Positions 1 to 7,869 are shown, counted from the first letter of the stretch. The stretch: 64,000 nt of DNA from Leucobacter luti (GCF_004217175.1 NZ_SHKI01000008.1:1-64000); one strand, 5' to 3'. The notes: generated from the sequence alone by a model not told the origin. Numbers and translations: made by a program.

Positions 1-38
1 AAGCACACGACAGCGGCGACGAAGGCAAGGAAGCGAAA

Positions 39-76
39 CGGGAACACTCAACATCTTTCGATGTCGCGTGTTCCCG
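39..76 (-). terminator. Hairpin terminator of tRNA-Val(CAC)
   Basis: Nine-bp arms (cgggaacac / gtgttcccg) enclose a loop that pairs further (acatc/gatgt). It lies just downstream of the minus-strand tRNA-Val, where a transcription terminator is expected. Confidence 0.55.
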
Positions 77-90
77 TAAGACACTTTGGG

Positions 91-163
91 TGGGCGATAC
101 CAGACTCGAACTGATGACCTCTTCCGTGTGAAGGAAGCGCGCTACCAACTGCGCCAATCGCCC
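91..163 (-). tRNA. tRNA-Val (anticodon CAC)
   Basis: Read on the minus strand, the 73 nt fold into a cloverleaf. The acceptor GGGCGAT pairs with ATCGCCC, followed by discriminator A. The T-loop is the standard TTCGAGT. The anticodon stem CTTCC/GGAAG encloses loop TTCACAC, giving anticodon CAC. No CCA is encoded. It is similar in sequence to the tRNA-Val(GAC) at 1692, but its 3' end is not the one used by the integrated elements. Confidence 0.95.
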
Positions 164-270
164 GTTGCTCGTGCCGTTTCCGGCGCCGTGCCAACCTGAT
201 CGATAGTACACGGATTCGGGGCTCCGCGTGACACAGGGCGGCGTTCCCGCGTATTCTCGCGCCCCGCGGC

Positions 271-1290
271 TCACTCGGTCGGGCGTGTCGTGACCGGCGC
301 GAGATCGCTGTTCAACTGCTGATCGAGCTCGGAGCTGACCTCGCTCAGCGCGGTCAGCTGATCCCGCAGGGCGTTGTACCGGTCAATGTCGGCCTGCAAC
401 TGCTCAAGCGTCACCTCAAGCTCGCCGCGCCGCCACTCAAGGTCGGCCCGCACGCGCTCAAACTCGTCCGGGGAATCAGAGAACTCAAAGCGCTCATTCC
501 GTGCGCTGAACTCCGCGGCGTCCGCGTTGAACTGATCCACCGCAGCGCCATAGTCGATCTTGCGCTGCTCCACGTCCGCGCGCAGCGTCGTCATCTCGGC
601 GCGGATGTCCTCGGCCTGCTGCTGCAGGTCAACGAAGACCGCGTGGTAGGACGCAAACCCATCAACGATCGCGCCGCGATCCTTGAACCACTGTTCGTAG
701 TGCCGCTCAAGCCACCCCGGCAGCTCCCGCACCTCGGTGCCCAGCACCGAGTGCAGCTCGTTTGCGAACGCGGTGTCAGACAGGTGCTCGTACACCGACA
801 TCCGCTCTTTCAGCTCGGGGTTCTCCTCGGCAAGCTCGTCATACTCCTGACGCAGCTTTGCGCTGAGAGCAGCCCGGTCCCCCTCGCCCAACCTGGCAAA
901 CGTCGCGTGCAACAGCTCGTGCGCCGCCGTCACCTCCACGATCCCCGTCACCCGATCATCGGACACGTCGAACAGGTGGATGCGATCGTGCGTGAAGCAC
1001 CCGAGCACGTGCCCCTGCTCGGAATGGTCAACCTCGGCGCACTGCTCGTTGAAGTGCTGGCTGCCGTCAATCGTCGGATGCGTCGCGAGGAATACACGCT
1101 CCCCCGATTCAGAAAGCCGCAGCGAAGTGAGCACCTCAGACACCCGCGCGCTCGGCTCAAACGCGACCGCAGAGAAGTGATCCTTGATCTGCTGGCGGTT
1201 CATCACCGTGACCACAACCGCGCCGATCAGAACGATGAGAAACGCGATCCACAGGCCGCGCTTGAGCGGGGAGCGGGCGTTCTTCACCAT
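271..1290 (-). CDS. Membrane-anchored coiled-coil protein with an HELLH zinc-protease-like motif
   Basis: This 339-residue protein has a short basic N-terminus and one membrane segment at about residues 12-30. An extracytoplasmic domain follows, containing HELLH at residues 124-128 (V-T-A-A-H-E-L-L-H-A-T), which matches the HExxH zinc-binding signature. The C-terminal half (about 210-330) is rich in Glu, Gln, Arg and Leu and looks like a coiled coil. It resembles no family I can name. The HExxH motif suggests a zinc peptidase, but I cannot identify the third zinc ligand. It stands alone between tRNA genes. The ATG at 1290 has only a weak ribosome-binding site. Confidence 0.75.
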   Translation of the reverse strand: MVKNARSPLKRGLWIAFLIVLIGAVVVTVMNRQQIKDHFSAVAFEPSARVSEVLTSLRLSESGERVFLATHPTIDGSQHFNEQCAEVDHSEQGHVLGCFTHDRIHLFDVSDDRVTGIVEVTAAHELLHATFARLGEGDRAALSAKLRQEYDELAEENPELKERMSVYEHLSDTAFANELHSVLGTEVRELPGWLERHYEQWFKDRGAIVDGFASYHAVFVDLQQQAEDIRAEMTTLRADVEQRKIDYGAAVDQFNADAAEFSARNERFEFSDSPDEFERVRADLEWRRGELEVTLEQLQADIDRYNALRDQLTALSEVSSELDQQLNSDLAPVTTRPTE

Positions 1291-1462
1291 GGGACCACAG
1301 TAACTGGCGACGCAAGGTTCCGGGGTGCCGAATCAGTGTTCACGACGAAAAATGGCGGAAAAACGCGGGACGCGGGGGCGGCGCGCCCGGGGTGCCCGCC
1401 CTAATTTGCGCGGTGCGCCAAAACCCCCCTATAGTAATCCAAGTACACGGCAACGTGAACAT

Positions 1463-1534
1463 GCGGATGTAGCGCAGTGGTAGCGCATCACCTTGCCAAG
1501 GTGAGGGTCGCGAGTTCGAATCTCGTCATCCGCT
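1463..1534 (+). tRNA. tRNA-Gly (anticodon GCC)
   Basis: The 72 nt form a cloverleaf. Acceptor GCGGATG pairs with CATCCGC, with discriminator T. The anticodon loop TTGCCAA sits between CACC and GGTG, giving GCC. The T-loop TTCGAAT is standard. It is first in a Gly-Cys-Val tRNA cluster. Confidence 0.96.
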
Positions 1535-1593
1535 CTGGAAATCGGCTTCAGCCGAACTCCTGTTAGTGAATTGAATAGGTGGCAACACCATAC

Positions 1594-1664
1594 GGTGGCG
1601 TGGCCGAGAGGCGAGGCAGCGGCCTGCAAAGCCGTATACACGGGTTCGAATCCCGTCGCCACCT
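1594..1664 (+). tRNA. tRNA-Cys (anticodon GCA)
   Basis: The 71 nt have acceptor GGTGGCG paired with CGCCACC and discriminator T. The anticodon loop CTGCAAA gives GCA. The T-loop TTCGAAT is standard. It is second in the cluster. Confidence 0.95.
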
Positions 1665-1691
1665 CTCTACAACAGAATAGCCTTGTATTAG

Positions 1692-1763
1692 GCGCGATTG
1701 GCGCAGCGGTAGCGCGCTTCCCTGACACGGAAGAGGTCACTGGTTCGATCCCAGTATCGCGCA
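1692..1763 (+). tRNA. tRNA-Val (anticodon GAC); integration target
   Basis: The 72 nt have acceptor GCGCGAT paired with ATCGCGC and discriminator A. Anticodon loop CTGACAC gives GAC. Its last 20 nt recur at 11344, 11479 and 13942, which marks this gene as the integration site of the elements downstream. The tRNA itself stays intact. Confidence 0.96.
1744..1763 (+). other. attL core (tRNA-Val 3' end)
   Basis: The 20-mer ttcgatcccagtatcgcgca is the 3' end of tRNA-Val(GAC). It is repeated exactly at 11344-11363, next to the integrase gene, and at two further places. The repeats define the left border of the integrated element. Confidence 0.85.
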
Positions 1764-1768
1764 CTCCT

Positions 1769-1796
1769 GAAGACCCTTGAGAAATCAAGGGTCTTC
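1769..1796 (+). terminator. Terminator behind tRNA-Val(GAC)
   Basis: Perfect 12-bp stem (gaagacccttga / tcaagggtcttc) with a GAAA loop, followed by a T-rich stretch. It ends the tRNA cluster inside the left end of the element. Confidence 0.85.
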
Positions 1797-1825
1797 TTCA
1801 TTTTACACGTGGTCAACAGGCCGTT

Positions 1826-1842
1826 GGTCAATATCTGGTCAA
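1826..1842 (+). promoter_or_regulatory. Putative integrase arm-type site, left
   Basis: The 17-mer ggtcaatatctggtcaa contains ggtcaa twice, 11 bp apart. It is repeated exactly, in the same orientation, at 11205-11221 near the other end of the element. A partial copy (ggtcaac) lies at 1811. Paired direct repeats at both ends are typical of arm sites bound by the N-terminal domain of tyrosine integrases. Confidence 0.55.
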
Positions 1843-2026
1843 CATCGTTTCACCTTCTGATCAGCACATTCGGGCAGATTCCTGGTAGGCTGTGACTCGT
1901 AGCCGCAATGCACGCGGTGAGGACGGGAAACCGTAAGTTGGCAGGATCCGCTCATCTGAGCAGCGGAAGACCCCGGAGGGCCAGCACCGGGGAGCAGGTG
2001 CAGCAGACCTACTCCGCGAGGCCCCG

Positions 2027-2263
2027 ATGACCAATAAGACCAGCACCCCCGCCCGCAAGACCGCCACCGGCGACGAGCTGCTGCGCGCCTACACGATCCC
2101 CGATGCTGCCGAGCGCCTGAGCATGGACGAGCGGACGTTCCGCCGCATGATCGAGCGCGGCGAGATCGAGGTGTTCTACCCGCGCGGCAAGAAGGGCCAC
2201 AACAGCCCGGTGCGTATCTCCGAGCAGTCCCTGCGCGACGTCTTCGCGCGTACCGCCGTCTGA
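2027..2263 (+). CDS. Excisionase-like helix-turn-helix protein
   Basis: This 78-residue basic protein has the layout of MerR-like/excisionase DNA-binding domains: Y-T-I-P-D-A-A-E-R-L-S helix, then D-E-R-T-F-R-R-M-I-E-R-G-E-I recognition helix and a wing with a K/R-rich turn. It is the first gene inside the left end and is transcribed away from the tRNA. By position and fold it is the likely recombination directionality factor for the integrase at 9973, or a regulator of the rep-mob genes that follow. Confidence 0.75.
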   Translation: MTNKTSTPARKTATGDELLRAYTIPDAAERLSMDERTFRRMIERGEIEVFYPRGKKGHNSPVRISEQSLRDVFARTAV

Positions 2264-2289
2264 CCCCGCAAGAGCCGTCTCAACAGAGA

Positions 2290-2340
2290 GACGACCCTCG
2301 CGGTATCCGGGCGTTGGTAGCGCATCGGGCGAGGGTCGTC
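2290..2340 (+). repeat. Perfect 12-bp inverted repeat before the rep-like gene
   Basis: Arms gacgaccctcgc (2290-2301) and gcgagggtcgtc (2329-2340) flank a 27-nt loop, between the excisionase-like gene and the rep-like gene. It has no T tract. It could be an attenuator, or a structured replication origin for the rep protein that starts 15 bp later. Confidence 0.5.
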
Positions 2341-2354
2341 GGAAAGAGTTCCGC

Positions 2355-3368
2355 ATGCCCAAGAACACCAGTCCGAAGCGGGTCGCCCGCTATCGCGGAC
2401 GCCGCCACCGCGCCTACAAGTTCGAGGTGCGCTCGGCCTTCGTGTCGCACCAGAGACTGCACGACGCCCTCTGCGTCTCCAGCACGCTCGAAGAGCATCT
2501 GTTCGTAGACCATCGCCGCGACGACGCCGAGAGGCATGTGCAGGGCTACCTGCGCACGACGCGAGGCTCGAAGCTCACCGAGCGCGAGGCGGTGGCTCGC
2601 ATCGCCGCCGCAGGGATCCCTCCTGAGCTGATCCGCGTGGCGCCTCTGGTGGGGCGCAACGCAGTGGAGGCGTTCGCCCACTACCTGACGCACGTCAACG
2701 AGATGCTGAAGGCCCGGTATGACCGCGAGGAGTTCTTCGCGAGCGATCCCGAGGGCATCTGGGCGCGGGTCGATGCCTGGCTCGCCCGCAAGGCGCGTGC
2801 CGACGAGGCCAGCGACACCGAGGCACTGATCGAGCGCCTGCGCCAGCAGCTCATGGACGGCGAGATCGCGCTCTACGATGTCCAGCTCGACTACCCGAAT
2901 CTGTGGCGCGCGTACCCCGGCAAGTTCAAGGGCATCGAGAACCTGCGCGAGAACGCCCGCAAGGAGCGCGAGTTCGCTGAGGAGCTGCGCGAACATCTGC
3001 GGCAGGAGCAGGCGCGCAGGGCACCCGCTGGCGAGTCCACCGTGCTCGCCGCGCCTGTCGATGTCGGAGCCCGCGAAGAGCGCGACCGTGAGCGTCGTGA
3101 GGCCGAGGATCGCGCTTTGGCCGAAGCTGCTGAGCGATTCGCTGCTGAGCGTGAGCGTGAGCACGTGCTCGACGTCGAGCAGGCCGAACGAGACAGCAAG
3201 TTCGACCGAGCCCGCGAGCTGCGGGGGCTCATGGATTCCCGCGAGGTCGAGCTGCGAAAGCAGGCCGACCTCGACGGGCTCGACGCCGAAGCCCTCGAAG
3301 ACCTGCTGTTCGAGGACGAGACCTTGAACCAGTACGAGACCGAGCTGAGGGCACTCGTTCCCATGTAG
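2355..3368 (+). CDS. Rep_2-like replication initiator with a C-terminal coiled coil
   Basis: The 337-residue protein has an N-terminal part (about 15-140) whose layout follows the Rep_2 family of rolling-circle plasmid initiators: a V-D-H-R-R-D-D region, a E-R-H-V-Q-G-Y strand, and then F-A-H-Y-L-T-H...K-A-R-Y-D-R-E-E, which matches the family's R-Y-x-x-H...K-x-x-Y segment. The usual HUH metal site (H-x-H) is not clear, because only one His is present in that strand. Residues from about 170 to 320 are a long Glu/Arg/Ala-rich coiled coil. It is probably involved in replicating the excised element. Family placement is by pattern only. Confidence 0.55.
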   Translation: MPKNTSPKRVARYRGRRHRAYKFEVRSAFVSHQRLHDALCVSSTLEEHLFVDHRRDDAERHVQGYLRTTRGSKLTEREAVARIAAAGIPPELIRVAPLVGRNAVEAFAHYLTHVNEMLKARYDREEFFASDPEGIWARVDAWLARKARADEASDTEALIERLRQQLMDGEIALYDVQLDYPNLWRAYPGKFKGIENLRENARKEREFAEELREHLRQEQARRAPAGESTVLAAPVDVGAREERDRERREAEDRALAEAAERFAAEREREHVLDVEQAERDSKFDRARELRGLMDSREVELRKQADLDGLDAEALEDLLFEDETLNQYETELRALVPM

Positions 3369-3445
3369 ACCCGAGCCGCCCGCGAGTGGCGGCTGCGAGC
3401 ACCCGACCGGGTGCACGCCGACAACAACGACGAGGAGAGAACACC

Positions 3446-3760
3446 ATGTCAATGCAGGACGAGATCGAGCAGGCCAAGGCCGCGCACGCGAAGCGCATGA
3501 AGCGCTTGCGCGAGCGCGAGGCCGCCGAGCAGAGGAAGGTCGACGCGAAGGTGCTTGCCGCGCTGCACGAGCGTCACGCGGAGATCGCCGCGCAGCTCGA
3601 CGCAGCCGCGCGCGCCGAGCTGGACGCCGAGAAGCACGGGCGCGCTCAGCGGGCTCGTGCTGCCGCCGCTGAGCGGCAGGCGCATGCGGAGCCGGTGGCT
3701 GCGACCAGCAGCCACCGCGACGCCGATGCCCGCCGCTATGTGCACGGTCAGCAGGGCTGA
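3446..3760 (+). CDS. Small Ala/Arg-rich coiled-coil protein
   Basis: The 104-residue protein starts at an ATG preceded by GAGGAGAG. It is almost wholly charged and alanine-rich (K-R-M-K-R-L-R-E-R-E-A-A-E-Q-R-K), suggesting one long helix or coiled coil. No catalytic motif is seen. It lies between the rep-like gene and the candidate oriT, in the same direction, so a role in replication or mobilization is possible. I do not recognise the family. Confidence 0.6.
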   Translation: MSMQDEIEQAKAAHAKRMKRLREREAAEQRKVDAKVLAALHERHAEIAAQLDAAARAELDAEKHGRAQRARAAAAERQAHAEPVAATSSHRDADARRYVHGQQG

Positions 3761-3795
3761 TCGTGCACGCGGAGGGGATTGCCCGGTCGGCAGAG

Positions 3796-3885
3796 TGCTC
3801 GAGTGCGAAGCGCACGAGCATGACGCCGGCCCGGGGTGAGGGGGTCCAGGGGGCGGGCGCAGCCCGGACCCCCTGGCAAGCGGCG
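3796..3885 (+). other. Candidate oriT
   Basis: Two strong hairpins occur in the non-coding stretch just upstream of mobC. The first is 3796-3820 (tgctcg...cgagca with an inner gtgcg/cgcac). The second is 3846-3876, with stem ccagggggcgggc and a 3-nt loop, broken by a 2-nt bulge. No T tract follows, so a terminator is less likely. A hairpin followed by a GC-rich nick region next to mobC and the relaxase is the usual oriT layout. Confidence 0.5.
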
Positions 3886-3980
3886 CACTGGACGACGAGC
3901 GAAGCGATGTCGGACAGGGTGCCTGCTTGCGTTCGCAGGTACCTCCGAAGCGAAATGCTCACTACTGGAAGGAGAGAACA

Positions 3981-4403
3981 TTGAGCGATGCAACAGCACA
4001 GGCAGCGCCTGCGAACAGGCCGCGCAAGCGAGACGTGCGGTTCAGCGAAGCTGAGCACGCACTGGTCGAGCGGTCGGCGACGAGCTACGGATTGACGCCC
4101 TCGGCGTTCATCCGGGGCGCTGCCGTCGATGCAGCGAGGGAGCAGCAGGGTCTGCCTCCCGAGCAGCGCGGCCAGGCTGCGGGGGCCACGCCGCCGCAGC
4201 TCACGGCGGATGCCGTCGCAGCGCTCAACGCGCTGCGCACCGAGGTGAAGCGGGCAGGGGTCAACCTGAACCAGCAGACCCGCCTCGTGCACCACGGGGT
4301 CATCGACCTGGGCCGTGTCGGCCCCACGGTCGAGGAGGTGGCCGCGCTGTGCGAGCAGGTGGTCTTCCTGCTCGGCGGCAGCTCGAAGGGGGTGGCGTCA
4401 TGA
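3981..4403 (+). CDS. mobC: MobC-family mobilization accessory protein
   Basis: The 140-residue protein starts with TTG at 3981, preceded by GGAAGGAGAG. It has a ribbon-helix-helix-like N-terminal part (R-K-R-D-V-R-F-S-E-A-E...Y-G-L-T-P-S-A-F-I-R-G-A-A) and the MobC signature L-N-A-L-R-T-E-V-K-R-A-G-V-N-L-N-Q-Q-T-R-L. MobC proteins bind oriT and help the relaxase to nick. Its stop overlaps the relaxase start (ATGA), so the two are translationally coupled. Confidence 0.85.
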   Translation: MSDATAQAAPANRPRKRDVRFSEAEHALVERSATSYGLTPSAFIRGAAVDAAREQQGLPPEQRGQAAGATPPQLTADAVAALNALRTEVKRAGVNLNQQTRLVHHGVIDLGRVGPTVEEVAALCEQVVFLLGGSSKGVAS

Positions 4404-5578
4404 TCGCGCCGAAGGTCTCGCCCGTCTACGACCTCGGGGCGCGAGCTGACTACCTCAGTCACGGCACCGGCGACAAGAAGCGCAAGCATCTGCGCCAGGG
4501 CACCGACAGGATCGCGCCCGGCTTCTACTGCGATGCTGCGAGCATCGAGGAGTTCATCGCACTGGGCAACCGGCTCGCCGAGCAGCACGGCCGACGTGTC
4601 AAGGCGCAGAGCTACATAGTCTCCGCCGGGGCCGACGAGCTGGACAAGGCTAATCCGCTCGATCAGCAGTGCATGGGCGACTACGGGTTCATGCTCGCGA
4701 AGAGGATGCACCCGAACAGCCCGTGCATGGTCGTGGTGCACGACGACGGCGGCGTGCTGCACGCCCACGTGACCGTACTCAACCACGACGAGCTGACCGG
4801 GCTCGCGTTGCGCGACTACCGGGTGCACTGGCAGGTCAAGCGCGCAAACGACGAGCTTGCCCGCGAGATCGGCATGCGAGTGGTCGAGCCGCAGCAGCGC
4901 AAGCCTCTGGATGCCTGGGCGACCCGCCGCGCTGAGCTGTCGGAGTTCGACCAGCAGCTCGGTGATGCGGTCGCCGAGGCGCGTGCCGCCGCGCTGGCTC
5001 ATTCGCAGCCGAGCATGGCCGTGTTCGTCGCCGAGGCGAACGCTCGCGGTATCGAGGTCGTCGAGCACGATCACGTCGCCAAGAGCGGCAATCGCACCGG
5101 CCACGCCGAGGGCGAGACGGCAACGGGCATCACCTATCGGATGCGCGACGAGACCACGCCCAAGCGCAGGATGCGCCGCCGCAAGGCATCAGCGCTCAGC
5201 GCGGAGTTCACGCATAACGCCCTGGTATCCGAGTTCGAGCCGCAGCCTGCGCCCGTGGCACCGGCTCCCGCGCCGCAGCAGGCGGCACCGTCGTTCAGCA
5301 GCGGACTCGCAGCGCTCCGCCGCCAGCGTGAAGAGGCGGAGCAGGAGGCGCAGCCGGTAGAGCGCGATGCGACCCCTGTGCGCCCGCCGGAGGGCGCGGA
5401 GGTGCCCGAGGTGAGCGCGGCACCCAAGGCTGTCATTGGGCCGCTGGTGAAGCCCCGGCGCAGGCCCGTGCCGTTCGTGGTCGAGACTGACCGCGAACGG
5501 CTGGTCAGGGAGATGCGAGAGGAACGGCAGCAACCTCGCCCGCACACCCCGGCCCAGCAGTACGGCTTCGGAGAGTGA
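4400..5578 (+). CDS. Relaxase / mobilization nuclease
   Basis: The 392-residue protein starts with the ATG that overlaps the mobC stop. The nuclease domain (about 1-190) has Y-L-S-H-G-T-G near residue 15 and the histidine triad segment V-V-H-D-D-G-G-V-L-H-A-H-V-T-V-L-N-H, the HUH metal site of single-strand nicking relaxases. The C-terminal part (about 260-392) is Ala/Pro/Glu-rich and probably unstructured. It should nick at oriT and pilot the strand to a helper conjugation system. No coupling protein is encoded nearby. Confidence 0.85.
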   Translation: MIAPKVSPVYDLGARADYLSHGTGDKKRKHLRQGTDRIAPGFYCDAASIEEFIALGNRLAEQHGRRVKAQSYIVSAGADELDKANPLDQQCMGDYGFMLAKRMHPNSPCMVVVHDDGGVLHAHVTVLNHDELTGLALRDYRVHWQVKRANDELAREIGMRVVEPQQRKPLDAWATRRAELSEFDQQLGDAVAEARAAALAHSQPSMAVFVAEANARGIEVVEHDHVAKSGNRTGHAEGETATGITYRMRDETTPKRRMRRRKASALSAEFTHNALVSEFEPQPAPVAPAPAPQQAAPSFSSGLAALRRQREEAEQEAQPVERDATPVRPPEGAEVPEVSAAPKAVIGPLVKPRRRPVPFVVETDRERLVREMREERQQPRPHTPAQQYGFGE

Positions 5579-5683
5579 CCATTCTTCTGAGGGCAACGCG
5601 AGCAAAGCGAGGGGCGGCAGCCAGAAATGCTTGAGGGCTCACCAAGAAGCGTGTGCGTTTGCAGTTCGGGGCCGCCTCGACGG

Positions 5684-6499
5684 TCACTTCTTGAGCCTCA
5701 CGGTCACGGGCGCGTTCATCACCGCCCGGGTCTTGTTGCCCTGATCGACCATCGTGCCGATCATCGCGCCCTGCATGCTCGCGTTGATGACGCCGTTGAC
5801 CTGGGCCACGCGGGTCGCCCGCTGCTGTTCAGCGATCTGGGCGGCGTACATATCCAGGATCGCCTGGTGGCGTTGGTCTTCGATGAGCGCGTTCACGGCC
5901 TCCTGCAGAGTGGAGGCACGGCCATCATGAACGATCTGCCAGCAGACACCGACATCCATGGAGTTGCGGTACTTCTCAGGGAACCATCCGGTGTAGTTCT
6001 CGCGGTACTCCTTGCGGGCTGTGGCGAGCAGCGCGTCGATGGGCCTGACCTCGGGCGCGGCAAGCTCAGCGATTCGCTGCGCGGCAACCTGATTGGCGGT
6101 TTCGATCTGTGTGTTCTTCGCGGGCACCCGCCCGTTGCGGACTGCGACGAGCACACCGGCCAGAATCAAGGCCAGCGGCAACGGGGTGAGGAAGAGCGCG
6201 GCCACCCCGACCGGCGGCTGAGCACTGCTGTCACTCTGGTAGGTGTTGCTCCATGCCGACATCGCGCTGAAGAAGATCATCGCGACAATGACCGTCAGCG
6301 CGATGGCGCCGAGCAGTACCCACAGCCAGTACATTCCGGCGCGCCACTTCGACGTGTACGGGGTGTAGAGATGCGCGTGGCGCTGATAGGCTGCTTCCTT
6401 CTGCTGTTGCAGGCTTTCGAAGCGCTGCAACAGGTGGAACAGGCCAGCGATCCGCTGTTCGAGCTGAGTTCGTGCGCTGGCATCTTGCGGTGAGCTCAC
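5684..6499 (-). CDS. Two-helix membrane protein of unknown function
   Basis: The 271-residue protein has an N-terminal helix, two membrane segments at about 56-82 and 97-121, and a cytoplasmic C-terminal domain. In that domain E-Y-R-E-N-Y-T-G-W-F-P-E-K-Y is the most distinctive stretch, and W-Q-I-V-H-D-G-R-A-S-T-L-Q-E-A-V-N-A-L resembles helix-rich DUF4429-like tails only loosely. It follows the lipoprotein gene after 5 bp and so is in one operon with it. It runs convergent to the relaxase. I do not recognise the family. It is element cargo. Confidence 0.7.
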   Translation of the reverse strand: MSSPQDASARTQLEQRIAGLFHLLQRFESLQQQKEAAYQRHAHLYTPYTSKWRAGMYWLWVLLGAIALTVIVAMIFFSAMSAWSNTYQSDSSAQPPVGVAALFLTPLPLALILAGVLVAVRNGRVPAKNTQIETANQVAAQRIAELAAPEVRPIDALLATARKEYRENYTGWFPEKYRNSMDVGVCWQIVHDGRASTLQEAVNALIEDQRHQAILDMYAAQIAEQQRATRVAQVNGVINASMQGAMIGTMVDQGNKTRAVMNAPVTVRLKK

Positions 6500-6504
6500 G
6501 TGCG

Positions 6505-7212
6505 CTACCCCTTCATCTCTTCGAGCAAGAGTTCGGCTCGCTCGGGGTTGTACTGCAACTCAGAGAAGAACTCATCGGCGGAGAGTCCGTTGTAGTTGCG
6601 TTCGAGGTATCCGGCGAACTCATCGGCGGTGATCCCGCTGTTCGCGAAGATGCTGTCTGCCCCGGAGAAGTCGCCCGACTGCCCGGCCTTCAGGAGCGCG
6701 GCGAGCGCCTTGTCGAATGCGGGTTTGATTTTCGCATCGGCCTCGGCCTGCTCGGCCTGGGCAGTTTCACGCTTTTCCTGTGCATCAGCCTTCTCAGCGC
6801 AAGTGTCCTCGCGCTCGGCCAACAGGGCATCGCCAGCGTCGGTGCCCGCCTTCGAGTAGGTGCCACCGCTCATGGTGATGACTGACCCATCTTCAGACTC
6901 GGTGAACGGGTCTGTGTTGCTGTACCGGCCTTCCTGCGTCCACGCGACGCTGGTACGGGTCTTGTCGAGCGTGCCGATGCTGGTATCGGAGTCGTCCATG
7001 TCGATCTCGCCGACGGTGTCGCAACCGAAGTCGCCCCAGGTCACGGTGTCGCCGTCAACAGTGATGATCGCCGGGTCGCTGCCCTTGCCGGTTTGACCGT
7101 AGTAGGTGCCTGAGGCTGTGCCGCTGCTCCCGGCGCAGCCGGGGAGCAGTAAGAGAACGGCCGATCCCAGGGCCAAAGCGGTTGTTACTTGCATCTTGGT
7201 GTTCGCCTGCAT
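6505..7212 (-). CDS. Putative lipoprotein
   Basis: The 235-residue protein has a lipoprotein signal peptide with lipobox L-L-P-G-C (Cys about residue 26). A beta-type domain follows (Y-G-Q-T-G-K-G-S-D-P-A-I-I-T-V-D-G-D-T-V-T-W), then a Glu/Ala/Lys-rich helix at about 130-165, and a C-terminal segment with two A-D-E-F repeats (T-A-D-E-F-A-G-Y, S-A-D-E-F-F-S-E). The start at 7212 is preceded by GAGG. It is first in a two-gene cargo operon. Function unknown. Confidence 0.75.
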   Translation of the reverse strand: MQANTKMQVTTALALGSAVLLLLPGCAGSSGTASGTYYGQTGKGSDPAIITVDGDTVTWGDFGCDTVGEIDMDDSDTSIGTLDKTRTSVAWTQEGRYSNTDPFTESEDGSVITMSGGTYSKAGTDAGDALLAEREDTCAEKADAQEKRETAQAEQAEADAKIKPAFDKALAALLKAGQSGDFSGADSIFANSGITADEFAGYLERNYNGLSADEFFSELQYNPERAELLLEEMKG

Positions 7213-7352
7213 CGCGGCGCCTCTTTTCTGTTGTTGCGATCTGTCGCCGTCAGGTCGGGCCGTTCGGGGCTGGAGTCATCCGGCGCTGGCGAAGCGCGCG
7301 GGCGGGGATTCCCGTCTCTGCTCGACGGGCATCCTTTTTGCTCGTCTACGAG

Positions 7353-7391
7353 TTGATTCTAGTCAAATAAGAACGCTTCCGTACCTGGTAC
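7353..7391 (+). promoter_or_regulatory. Promoter/operator region of the XRE gene
   Basis: The stretch holds an AT-rich segment (ttgattctagtcaaataag) with a -35-like TTGATT, and a perfect 11-bp palindrome gtacctggtac at 7381-7391. The palindrome lies 30 bp upstream of an XRE-type regulator and is a good candidate for its own operator. Confidence 0.35.
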
Positions 7392-7421
7392 GTCTGCGTT
7401 CCGGTCGGGAGCGTTGTAAGC

Positions 7422-7706
7422 GTGACTGACTCTCTCAGAAAAAAGCTCGGGGCCGGGCTCCTAGCGCAGCGTCGACACTGGGGCCTCACGCAGGAGCAAC
7501 TCGCCGAGAGGATCGGCGTCACTCCGCGATATCTCGCGGCGTTGGAACGCGGTGAGCGGAACGTAACGCTCGATACCTTCGGCGAATACGCGGGCTACTT
7601 CGGCTTAGACACGCAAGCGCTGCTGACGGGTGAGTTGCGGGATGAACTGCCACCGCAGAGGGCGAGGCCAGCCGACGCGAACCCAAAGGGGCGACGGAAA
7701 AAGTAG
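7422..7706 (+). CDS. XRE-family transcriptional regulator
   Basis: The 94-residue protein has one Cro/CI-type helix-turn-helix over about 6-62 (R-R-H-W-G-L-T-Q-E-Q-L-A-E-R-I-G-V-T-P-R-Y-L-A-A-L-E-R-G-E-R). Its tail is Arg/Pro/Lys-rich. The start is GTG. It precedes the three-gene operon at 7870 and points the same way, so it is the likely regulator of that operon. Confidence 0.85.
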   Translation: MTDSLRKKLGAGLLAQRRHWGLTQEQLAERIGVTPRYLAALERGERNVTLDTFGEYAGYFGLDTQALLTGELRDELPPQRARPADANPKGRRKK

Positions 7707-7869
7707 CTTGTCTCGCCCGAGTGCTACGGGAGGGCAGAAGGCTGGTCGGTGAACGGTAGTCGGTCCTCGGCGCTTCCCTCTATGATTGGTTACATACCCT
7801 AGAGGAAACTGCGGCGACATCTGGCTCCGCCAATGAGCGTCGCTAGGCACATCATTTTAGGAGTGGCGT

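Noticed and set aside
1861..2067. 68-codon minus-strand frame behind tRNA-Val
   Set aside because: It overlaps the excisionase-like gene and has no Shine-Dalgarno site or motif.
2280..4295. 671-codon frame on the minus strand
   Set aside because: It runs antisense to the rep-like, coiled-coil and mobC genes, which have Shine-Dalgarno sites and recognisable motifs. Its Arg/Ala/Gly-rich chain is a GC-rich shadow.
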